This document shows, in pieces, positions 1-5,938 of a stretch of 64,000 nt of DNA. Both the position numbers and the translations under genes were made by a program. Origin of the DNA: Candidatus Sulfopaludibacter sp. SbA3 (GTDB taxonomy: Bacteria; Acidobacteriota; Terriglobia; Bryobacterales; Bryobacteraceae); NCBI GenBank assembly GCA_945890485.1, contig CAMDCN010000017.1:1-64000 (forward strand), read 5' to 3'. How positions within the stretch are numbered: position 1 is the first letter of the stretch; each line of letters starts with the position of its first letter. Below the pieces are notes generated by a model, which was not told the origin of the DNA, made no database searches, and was given only the letters and a program-made list of their open reading frames with translations.

Positions 1-317
1 TCTTCCTCCGCCGTGACGGGGCTGAAGCTGGCGCGCACTTCGGCTTGGAGAGCGTCGTATTCGGCTTGCGATTCGCCGAAGACCAGGAGGCGGTTCGAGC
101 AGAGGCCATGGGCGAGCCGGTTTTGGCTGGAGGCGGCTTTGCCGGCGGAGGTGCGTGGGCCAGTGGACTTTCGGGCGTTGGCGCGGTTGATGGCGGCCTG
201 GTAGGCGGCGGCGCCTTCGGCTTGGAGTTTGGCGAAGCGTCCTGGGGCTTCGTCGAGCATCAGCTTGAGGGATTCTTCGGGGGTCAGGGGCGCGTTCCAG
301 TCGATTGGGGTATTCAT
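1..317 (-). CDS. Conserved hypothetical protein, cut by the left edge
   Basis: The minus strand is open from an ATG at 317 down to base 1, giving the first 105 residues of a longer protein that starts MNTPIDWNAP. The N-terminal half holds the run NARKSTGPRTSAGKAASSQN followed by RLAHGL. This matches a family of uncharacterised proteins common in Acidobacteria and Planctomycetes, whose signature is N-A-R-x-S-T-G-P-R-T followed by a K-H/A-H-G-L element. No enzymatic motif, signal peptide or membrane segment is visible. Function is unknown; some relatives sit near mobile DNA, but that is general knowledge and not shown here. An intrinsic-terminator-like hairpin lies only about 25 bases upstream of the ATG. 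The start is supported by the natural N-terminus and the absence of an earlier in-frame ATG. Confidence 0.75.
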   Translation of the reverse strand, partial: MNTPIDWNAPLTPEESLKLMLDEAPGRFAKLQAEGAAAYQAAINRANARKSTGPRTSAGKAASSQNRLAHGLCSNRLLVFGESQAEYDALQAEVRASFSPVTAEE

Positions 318-341
318 GTGGGTTCTCCGTCGGTAGAAATA

Positions 342-380
342 AAAAAGCCCGCCTGGCCGGTAACGGTGCAGGGGGCTTTT
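342..380 (-). terminator. Terminator-like hairpin just upstream of the left-edge gene
   Basis: Read on the minus strand, AAAAGCCC (380-373) pairs with GGGCTTTT (350-343) and is followed by a T-rich tract, TTTTTTATTT. This is the layout of a rho-independent terminator. It ends about 25 bases before the start codon of the minus-strand gene at 317. I see no gene upstream on that strand that it would end, so it may be a leader attenuator or the end of a short leader RNA. Confidence 0.55.
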
Positions 381-510
381 CTCGATTTCACGATACCTTG
401 GCTGTCAAGCGTTTTCGGGGTGTTTGGGAGGGGCGGTGAGGCAAAGAAAGGAGATATTTTCTGAAACGGCCTGTCAATCGGCGATTTCGCGGGGGCGAGA
501 ATGTGCCTGG

Positions 511-543
511 CGGTGCGCCGGGCCTCGATGGCCCGGCGCACCG
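511..543. repeat. Perfect 14-bp inverted repeat with 5-base loop
   Basis: CGGTGCGCCGGGCC (511-524) is followed by the loop TCGAT and then its exact reverse complement (530-543). The stem is almost all G-C and would form a very stable hairpin in RNA. No T-run follows on either strand, so a classic terminator is unlikely. It lies in the stretch 381-595, where I see no gene. A REP-like element or a mobile-element remnant are possible explanations. Confidence 0.7.
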
Positions 544-595
544 CAGTCCGTTTCGACACTTCTCCATGGTCCGCCATTGGCGTATAGTGAGACGA

Positions 596-930
596 GTGGA
601 GATTGTAGAGACCTCCGTTTTTACGCGCCAGACTAGGAGCCTGCTCAGCGAGGAAGAGTACCGGCGGTTTGAGTTGGTCTTGGCCGCCGACCCAAGGGCT
701 GGTGCTTTAGTCCCGGGTGGGGCGGCATCCGAAAGCTGCGTGTGGCCGTCGGGTCGCGTGGTATGAGCGGCGGTGCGCGAGTTAACTACTAGCGGGCAGT
801 GCAGCGCGACTAGATTTTGCTGCTGCTGGCCTACCCCAAGAATGCGGTCGCGAATCTCACGCCGGATCAGACGGCACGACTTGCGAAAGCGGTGAAAGAG
901 GAGTTTGGAAATGGACGCCAAGTTGTTTGA
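596..930 (+). pseudogene. Decayed HigB/RelE-type toxin
   Basis: From a GTG at 596 the frame reads VEIVETSVFTRQ, then LLSEEEYRRFELVLAADP, the typical N-terminus of HigB/RelE-family mRNA interferases. At about 713-716 the homology moves to the next frame (WGGIRKLRVAVGSRG). That frame then meets two TAG stops, where the family normally has Y-W and Q-I-L. After them it continues ILLLLAYPKNAV and AKAVKEEFGNG to a TGA at 930. One frameshift and two nonsense changes make this a dead gene. It runs 20 bases into the antitoxin gene that follows, as in live HigBA pairs, where the toxin gene comes first. The decay is direct reading; the family name comes from recognised motifs. Confidence 0.8.
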
Positions 931-1204
931 AGAGCTATTGGGCAGCATCGATGAGGGCGGTGCTATTTTGCGCGGAGAGAAGGAACCGTCGCGATCCTTC
1001 GTTGTGGAGGCCACTGGAGTGCGGGCGATTCGAGAGCGGACGAGTTTGTCGCAATCCGCTTTTGCACGGTTGATTGGGGTGAGTGTTAAGACGCTACAAA
1101 ACTGGGAGCAGGACCGCCGCCGTCCGACGGGGCCCGCCGCGGTATTGCTGCGGATTATTGATCGTGAGCCCGAGCTGGCAGTGCGGGCGATACATCGGGA
1201 CTGA
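911..1204 (+). CDS. HigA-like antitoxin, XRE-type helix-turn-helix
   Basis: This 97-residue protein has a helix-turn-helix in its middle: TSLSQSAFARLIGVSVKTLQ, then NWEQDRRRP. That pattern is typical of HigA/NadS-type antitoxins, which bind their toxin and repress their own operon. I chose the ATG at 911 over the TTG at 905 because the resulting MDAKLFEELL N-terminus is family-like. The gene overlaps the end of the broken toxin gene upstream. With that toxin dead, the protein may now act only as a DNA-binding repressor, or neutralise a related toxin elsewhere. That last point is inference. Confidence 0.85.
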   Translation: MDAKLFEELLGSIDEGGAILRGEKEPSRSFVVEATGVRAIRERTSLSQSAFARLIGVSVKTLQNWEQDRRRPTGPAAVLLRIIDREPELAVRAIHRD

Positions 1205-1266
1205 CTAGGCGCTCTCGGATGGCGGGCTGGTGAACCTTCAAGCGTGGCCACTCCCGATCGACCCAA

Positions 1267-1668
1267 CTACCAAATCGTTTTTACGTTGGCAGTGCGGATT
1301 TTCCCGTCCCGACTCAAAAGCGGGACTCCGTACAGCGGAGCGGTGGCGGCTATGGCACGGTCTGGAAGGTCGGGAATGTCCTGCCGCGAGACTTCCGCCA
1401 TCTTCATGGCGACGGCCTCATCGAACGGCATGTGTTGCAAAACAGATTTGGGGTCGCTGATCGCCGCGTGAAGATCAGTAAGCGAATTCGCTGAAATTCT
1501 AGACTTCTCCACGAGGTACACCATTTCCGCGAGGCTGATGGCGGACACGCCGATTTGGTTCCCTGCTGCTATTGTTTCGTCGATAAAGGCGGAAGCTACT
1601 TTGCCGAGCCGAGTATCGGAGAAAAGATACCAGATCGCGGTGTGAGTATCAGCAACGGCGACAACCAT
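1267..1668 (-). CDS. vapC: VapC-family PIN-domain ribonuclease toxin
   Basis: This 133-residue protein is a complete PIN domain of normal length. The acidic residues expected to bind metal are present: D7 in VADTHTAIWYL, E48 in SLAEM, D103 in LPDRAIAATA and D121 in LLSRDGKI. VapC toxins cleave tRNA or rRNA and are held inactive by the partner antitoxin. Its ATG shares one base with the stop of the upstream antitoxin gene (TGATG), so translation is likely coupled. This is the only toxin-antitoxin pair in the window in which both genes look intact. Confidence 0.88.
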   Translation of the reverse strand: MVVAVADTHTAIWYLFSDTRLGKVASAFIDETIAAGNQIGVSAISLAEMVYLVEKSRISANSLTDLHAAISDPKSVLQHMPFDEAVAMKMAEVSRQDIPDLPDRAIAATAPLYGVPLLSRDGKIRTANVKTIW

Positions 1669-1931
1669 CAGATATCAGAACGCGGGAAATCGGCGAACAT
1701 CTCGGCCCTGTTCTGATCGATCTCTTCGACTGACGGCGCCGGGCCGTATTTCGCAAGAAGGCCACGCAGGGAACGTGTTGGTTCTTTCGCTGGACCCGGT
1801 TTGCCAGCAGTCGGATCAAGAATACCTTCAAGCGCTTCCCGCACCAGATCAGCAGCGGAAAGGCCTCGCGCTTGTGCGACCGCGATTAGCTTGGCTTCCT
1901 CTTGCGGTTGCAGTGGCAAGGTGATTGCCAT
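1668..1931 (-). CDS. vapB: VapB-like antitoxin
   Basis: This 87-residue protein begins MAITLPLQPQEEAKLIAVAQ and looks like a ribbon-helix-helix or short-helix DNA-binding N-terminus. A loose, charged C-terminal tail (EIDQNRAEMFADF) would bind the toxin. A good ribosome-binding site (AAGGAGG) lies 8 bases before the ATG on the minus strand. It is the first gene of the pair and overlaps the vapC start by one base. Auto-repression of the operon is expected from family knowledge; no clear operator was picked out. Confidence 0.82.
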   Translation of the reverse strand: MAITLPLQPQEEAKLIAVAQARGLSAADLVREALEGILDPTAGKPGPAKEPTRSLRGLLAKYGPAPSVEEIDQNRAEMFADFPRSDI

Positions 1932-1950
1932 GGCGTGAGCCTCCTTCTCT

Positions 1951-1990
1951 TTTCACAGTAGCGGATATGTGGGGACGTGTCACGGCTTTC
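1951..1990. repeat. Degenerate element, copy A
   Basis: This segment contains CGGATATGTGGGGACGTGTC followed by ACGG, preceded by TTTTCACAGTA. Over 30 aligned bases (1961-1990) it agrees with copy B (4048-4077) at 23 positions. It lies between the vapB start and the end of the orphan antitoxin. A further TTTTCACAG follows at 1992. This could be the remnant of a mobile-element end. Confidence 0.4.
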
Positions 1991-2043
1991 ATTTTCACAG
2001 CCAACCACCCATTTCACGTCCAAACCGTTTCGCGTCCGACCCA

Positions 2044-2274
2044 TCAAAGAGCCGCATCCCTGACCACCAGAGAAACAACGGTCGATGGCTCGATGTCGAT
2101 CTCAGGATGAGGGCATTGCTGTAATGCCGCAATCAAATCAGCGCCGGTTCTTGTATCCGGCCCGGAAGACTGCAACAGAGCCCGGATCAGATCCTCAGGA
2201 CTCTTGAAGGCTCCGGCCTGCATCCGCTGCAGGATCAACGCCTCTACCTCAGGACTGGTGATTTCAATGGTCAT
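2044..2274 (-). CDS. Orphan VapB/ParD-like antitoxin
   Basis: This 76-residue protein starts MTIEITSPEVEALILQRMQA, with AFKSPEDLIRALLQ following. That is the usual N-terminus of an antitoxin family found upstream of VapC or ParE toxins. The C-terminal RTGADLIAALQ and EIDIEPS are also family-like. I placed the start at 2274 because the ten residues before it lack family character. The stop overlaps an ATG (TGATG at 2046-2042), where a toxin gene should begin. Only about ten codons later the sequence enters degenerate element A and shows no PIN or ParE motif. The toxin has apparently been lost, leaving the antitoxin alone. Confidence 0.75.
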   Translation of the reverse strand: MTIEITSPEVEALILQRMQAGAFKSPEDLIRALLQSSGPDTRTGADLIAALQQCPHPEIDIEPSTVVSLVVRDAAL

Positions 2275-2299
2275 CGTCTTCGCCGCCTTTCGTTTCCAA

Positions 2300-2327
2300 C
2301 ACACCGGATGCTTGGCTGGGTGTCACG
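2300..2327. repeat. Degenerate element, copy C
   Basis: The sequence CACACCGGATG, then TTGGCTGGGTGTCACG, shares the CACA...CGGATG...GTCACG framework with copies A and B. It agrees with copy B at about 16 of 23 core positions. It lies just upstream of the orphan antitoxin. The match is weaker than A against B and could be partly chance. Confidence 0.3.
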
Positions 2328-2424
2328 AAGTGCCAGTTTCACCCACTTTGTCTCTGGCCACAGGGAGGAGTTTATCGGCTGGGTCAAGATCGGCTCCGTC
2401 CCACGGTGTTGGTGGACGGTGGCT

Positions 2425-2805
2425 CTATGGAGTGTCCGTCGGCTCGAAAGCTTTGGTCATTAGCTCTTGCTCGGCTTTTGGGATCCGCAAGAGCGTGGCT
2501 TCGGAGCGCCAGTCGGCGACCGCTGCGCGAGTTTGCGAGACGATCTCCTTCGCTTCGGTGGCGGTTACACCGTAGGCGGCGTGGGCCTCCAAGGCGATCT
2601 TCACATCGCAGGTGGATTCCACCTCGTTGACGGCCAGAGTAAGTTCGTCTCGGTCGATGGCAGGATTGATGTCGAAGGCGGGCGACAGGCTGATCCCCGC
2701 AGAGGTGAGAAGAAAGCCATGATTTCGCAGGTGGTCGTCCGTGTTGTGAATCAAGATGCTGAAGACGACGCGGCGCAAGCGATTCCATGGTTTGATAGGA
2801 TGCAA
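2425..2805 (-). pseudogene. C-terminal fragment of a HipA kinase
   Basis: The reading frame gives about 126 residues with RVVFSILIHNTDDHLRNHGF and LSPAFDINPA. These are the catalytic loop (Asp, Asn) and the metal-binding Asp of HipA, the Ser/Thr kinase toxin of the HipBA system. A stop codon (TAA) sits two codons upstream of the first usable start (TTG at 2805), and no HipA sequence precedes it. The N-terminal lobe, about two thirds of a normal 400-440 residue HipA, is missing. No HipB gene is nearby. This is a remnant and cannot form a complete kinase. Confidence 0.8.
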
Positions 2806-2909
2806 CGGTTATGTGAGCGGTTGGCCAATTCTTACTCAGAGCCAGTTTTCGAATCGCGATCCTCGAAACTGATCCGAATCAGATGCAGCTCAACTCCGTC
2901 CGACCTCGG

Positions 2910-2964
2910 TTTTAGGCCAGTGATTCGTACGATCGGGCAGCGTATGCGACGAATCGGCCTAAAA
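2910..2964. repeat. Long imperfect inverted repeat at the end of the HEPN gene
   Basis: TTTTAGGCC-agt-GATTCGT (2910-2928) pairs with ACGAATCGGCCTAAAA (2949-2964), giving 16 base pairs with a three-base bulge. The arm at 2949-2964 contains the stop codon of the minus-strand gene ending at 2959. Flanking A and T runs fit a bidirectional terminator, though the loop of 20 bases is longer than usual. Confidence 0.55.
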
Positions 2965-3699
2965 GACAGTCTTTACAATCGCGGCCACACCGGAGATGAG
3001 CTCCGCCACTTGAACATTCGTTGGCTCAGTCGCCTTCTGGTGCGCACATAGGTTACGAATATCTGCCAATAATTGAATTTTTCGCCATGTCGGAACATCG
3101 TAAATTCCGTGGGCCTTGAGCGGTTCGTTCAAATCAGATATTGCAGGATCCTTTTTCCCGATAGCGATGTGATGATTCTTTGCAACGCGCTGCAAGTGGC
3201 GCTCCAGCACCACTCCAGCCAAGGCCCCGGCCGCTCGAAGGCTAATTTTAGATAGTTTCGACGCCGAGCGAAGTTCCGAATCTTGGAGCTCAGCGAATAA
3301 GTGCCCCACGATATCGGATAACACCTCGTCGATACGGGCTTTCATCGAAGCCAAGATGTGCCTTTGGTTAAACAGCAATATTATCGCCAGATTCTGATGA
3401 TCGAAAGCAACTCCCCGAAAGGCATCATGCCGAGGCGCAAGGCCACGAAGATAATCTTGGATTCTATATGTGCTTGCGTCTATCGACTTGCGCTTCGGAT
3501 CCGCAAGATATAGGGACGAGAATTCGGCGAGGCGGTCCGCACCTAACAGCTCCACGAGCTTAACGGCTTTTGTGTACCATCTCTGATAGGCTGCTCCGAA
3601 CGTCGGAATCTGCTTACCGTCCATTGCGAGCTTTTCTAGGACGTCTACATCTGCGAGTAATTCATCCAGGTGTTTCTTTGTTTCAGCTATCGTATTCAT
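2959..3699 (-). CDS. HEPN-like protein of unknown function
   Basis: This 246-residue, mostly helical soluble protein starts MNTIAETKKHLDELL. Near its C-terminus it has LLADIRNLCAHQK, which fits the R-x4-H motif (R215, H220) of HEPN ribonucleases. HEPN proteins often act as RNases in toxin-antitoxin, abortive-infection and restriction systems. The 120 residues before that motif (VLERHLQRVAKNHHIAIGKK, then LNEPLKAHGIYDVPTWRKI) resemble a conserved hypothetical family often described as DUF4145-like. The family link is my reading of the motif. The gene stands alone among toxin-antitoxin remnants and upstream of the nuclease cluster, which supports a defence role by context only. Confidence 0.65.
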   Translation of the reverse strand: MNTIAETKKHLDELLADVDVLEKLAMDGKQIPTFGAAYQRWYTKAVKLVELLGADRLAEFSSLYLADPKRKSIDASTYRIQDYLRGLAPRHDAFRGVAFDHQNLAIILLFNQRHILASMKARIDEVLSDIVGHLFAELQDSELRSASKLSKISLRAAGALAGVVLERHLQRVAKNHHIAIGKKDPAISDLNEPLKAHGIYDVPTWRKIQLLADIRNLCAHQKATEPTNVQVAELISGVAAIVKTVF

Positions 3700-4214
3700 T
3701 AGTGTTCTCTGAATTTACGGGACTTGGCAATCGGACAGACCTTTAGGTTGTGTCATGCGGGATGCCCAATTTCCTATCTGGGCACCATCCTTATGAGCTC
3801 TTTGAGATTAGGCAAGGCAGGGCAAGGAACATCAGGACAGGGCTTCCAGCGAGTCCTGTGGGACTGTTCTACGGATTGCTCAGCAACCATGTGGTGGCTG
3901 TTCTCAACAGCGCATTCAACCATTCTTGCCAGGTAATGCTCGGTGGCACTGCGTTGCCGTTGACTGGAACGCCAAGGCGGCTCCGACATTTTCAGGCAGT
4001 CCAAGGACCATGCTCATTGGCGTTTCCTGTATCACTCCTCCACATTATCGGATGTGTGGGAAAGCGTCACGTTTTTCTAGTCTCGCCCTCTTTGGTCCCT
4101 CTCTGGAACAGCGACCGGACGGACTTTCGCCACGATACCGCGCCGCTACCCGTCATCCGGACGGCGGCGCAGCCGATTCTGTTACTATTTGCGTATCCGA
4201 ATCTACGGTGGGCC
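3700..4214. other. Stretch with no recognisable gene
   Basis: About 515 bases separate the HEPN gene from the DUF3883 gene. The plus frame leading into DUF3883 is open throughout but looks non-coding. On the minus strand a short stop-free piece reads SITWQEWLNALLRTATTWLL (about 3932-3873), which I cannot place. Degenerate element copy B lies inside. Remnants of a decayed mobile element are the likeliest content. Confidence 0.5.
4041..4077. repeat. Degenerate element, copy B
   Basis: CACATTATCGGATGTGTGGG, then AAAGCGTCACG, lies in the same orientation as copies A and C. It agrees with copy A at 23 of 30 positions, with further agreement in the CACA-n-TA just before. It sits about 140 bases before the DUF3883 gene. 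Confidence 0.4.
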
Positions 4215-5048
4215 TTGGCTGACGAATCCAAAATTGGGAAGATTTGGCAAGACGATGAGTTGGATGCGATCGTGGCCGACTACTTCGAAATGCTCAAGGC
4301 GGAGTTAGGCGGCCAAAAGTACCGCAAGGCTGCCCATAGCACTGCCCTCATGGAAAAGATAGGGCGAACCCATCGATCCGTAGAGTTCAAGCATCAGAAC
4401 ATTTCGGCGGTGCTCGATGAGTTGGGTATGCCTTGGATCGCTGGCTACATTCCGAAGCGAAACTACCAGAACGCGATCTTCGGGGCGATTGACCGTTATC
4501 TCTCGCAGTCTCCCGAGTTGATGGCGTTTGTGCCGTCGGCAAGGGAGGAGGCAGTGGGATTGGCGAGCTTCGTCGACCCTCCCGTGTTGCGCGAGGCGGA
4601 GGACAAGACGCCGGAGGGGCTGCGGCGGCTGGTCCGGAAGTTCGATCCAGTGCAGCGGGACTTTCGGAACCGGGCGCTGGGGATGGCCGGGGAGGAGCTT
4701 GTTGTGGGGCTCGAGCGCGCCCGGCTGTTGGAGATGAACCGCCGGGATTTGGCACACCGGGTTCGCTGGGTGGCGGTAGAAGATGGCGACGGTGCAGGTT
4801 TTGACGTTCGCTCGTTTGACGTTTCGGGGAGAGAGCGGTTGATCGAGGTGAAGACGACCAATGGGTCAGCGCGGACGCCGTTCTTCCTTTCGCGGAATGA
4901 ACGGGCGATGTCCGAGGAACGGCCTGCGGATTGGTGCCTGTACCGGGTACATGAGTTCTCGAAGCGTCCGCGCATATTTCAATCGACGCCTCCTCTTGAG
5001 CGAAGCGCTACGTTTCAGACGGAGACTTGGAAGGTGTCCTTCTCATGA
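4215..5048 (+). CDS. DUF3883 (PD-(D/E)XK-like) nuclease-domain protein
   Basis: This protein of about 277 residues has a helical N-terminal half (WQDDELDAIVADYFEMLKAE and HRSVEFKHQNISAVLDELG) and a C-terminal DUF3883 domain. The domain shows FDVRSFDVSGRERLIEVKTT, so D197, E211 and K213 form a D...ExK site like that of PD-(D/E)XK nucleases. DUF3883 is found in restriction and anti-phage proteins. The start is uncertain. I chose TTG at 4215 just before the conserved-looking part, since the in-frame extension back to 3750 looks random. The gene overlaps the next one by four bases (ATGA at 5045-5048), which points to translational coupling and a shared function. Confidence 0.78.
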   Translation: MADESKIGKIWQDDELDAIVADYFEMLKAELGGQKYRKAAHSTALMEKIGRTHRSVEFKHQNISAVLDELGMPWIAGYIPKRNYQNAIFGAIDRYLSQSPELMAFVPSAREEAVGLASFVDPPVLREAEDKTPEGLRRLVRKFDPVQRDFRNRALGMAGEELVVGLERARLLEMNRRDLAHRVRWVAVEDGDGAGFDVRSFDVSGRERLIEVKTTNGSARTPFFLSRNERAMSEERPADWCLYRVHEFSKRPRIFQSTPPLERSATFQTETWKVSFS

Positions 5049-5938
5049 CGGCGATTGCAGAGGCGGGCGGGATTCTGCAGCGGGTGGCCGCCCTGAACGT
5101 TTGGCGGCGGGGGCACGAACGTGCTCCGCACAAGCCGCTCCTGATCCTGCTGGCGCTGGGGCGGCTGAGCCAAGGCGGCAAACGGCTGTGCGCTTATGAG
5201 GATTGGGAACCGGGCCTGCGCCAATTACTTGAGGAGTTTGGAACGCCACGGCAGTCGGTTCATCCGGAGTATCCTTTCTGGCGGTTGCAGACCGATCAGA
5301 TTTGGGAGGTCGAAGAGGACGCCCGGCTAACTCGAAGGAGCCCGAAGGCAGATCCGTTGAAGAGTGAGCTGGTCAAGTTTCGGATTCGAGGCGGATTTAC
5401 GGGGCCGGTCTACGAGGCGTTTCGGCGAGATCCCCTGCTGGTGAAGCAGGTGGCTGAAGCGCTCCTGCTGGCTCATTTCCCTGCCTCCATCCACGAGGAG
5501 ATCTTGTGCGCGGTAGGTCTGGATTTCGAGTCGACGATCAAGCGGAGCCGGCTAGGGAGTTTTCGGGGCGAAGTGCTTACGGCCTATGGACATGCCTGCG
5601 CGTTCTGCGGTTACGACGTGAGGTTGGGGAGTGCTGATCTAGGTTTGGACGCGGCACACATCATGTGGCACCAGGCGAAGGGCCCGGACTTGCCTGCCAA
5701 TGGATTGGCCTGTTGCAGCCTGCATCATCGGGCGCTCGACCGGGGAGCAATCAGTCTCAGCGATGAATTGACGATTCTCGTTTCGGCGCACGTTTACGGG
5801 GGCGTCAAATTTGATGAGCACTTTGTTTCTTTGATGGGCCGACCGCTGCGCCAACCGAGTTTGGTCGCCAGTCGGCCAAAGCCGGAGTACCTGGAATGGC
5901 ATCGGCGGGAGGTCTTCCGGCCGCCTCCGCGGGACTGA
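5045..5938 (+). CDS. Sulfur-binding-type HNH restriction endonuclease
   Basis: The 297-residue protein has an N-terminal domain with NVWRRGHERAPHKPLLILLA and HPEYPFWRLQTDQIWEV. These are hallmarks of proteins annotated as phosphorothioated-DNA-binding restriction endonucleases, related to the sulfur-binding domain of ScoMcrA and SprMcrA. The C-terminal half is an HNH nuclease: CAFC at 185-188 (one zinc-binding pair), H205 in DAAHI, N219, and H227/H228 in CSLHHRALD. Such enzymes cut DNA carrying backbone sulfur. The ATG overlaps the stop of the DUF3883 gene. No dnd or ssp sulfur-modification genes are in the window, so the likely target is foreign modified DNA. That target is inference. Confidence 0.85.
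   Translation: MTAIAEAGGILQRVAALNVWRRGHERAPHKPLLILLALGRLSQGGKRLCAYEDWEPGLRQLLEEFGTPRQSVHPEYPFWRLQTDQIWEVEEDARLTRRSPKADPLKSELVKFRIRGGFTGPVYEAFRRDPLLVKQVAEALLLAHFPASIHEEILCAVGLDFESTIKRSRLGSFRGEVLTAYGHACAFCGYDVRLGSADLGLDAAHIMWHQAKGPDLPANGLACCSLHHRALDRGAISLSDELTILVSAHVYGGVKFDEHFVSLMGRPLRQPSLVASRPKPEYLEWHRREVFRPPPRD

Noticed and set aside
388-1266. Long open frame on the minus strand across the HigBA region
   Set aside because: Arg/Ser-rich with no family motifs, and it covers a clear toxin remnant and HTH gene on the other strand.
3750-4214. In-frame 5' extension of the DUF3883 gene
   Set aside because: The added 155 residues have no regular composition or domain, and contain a degenerate element copy; the conserved-looking part begins near 4215.
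4215-5938. A complete phosphorothioation (Dnd or Ssp) restriction system
   Set aside because: No sulfur-transfer or modification genes are in the window; only sulfur-reading and nuclease-type proteins are visible.
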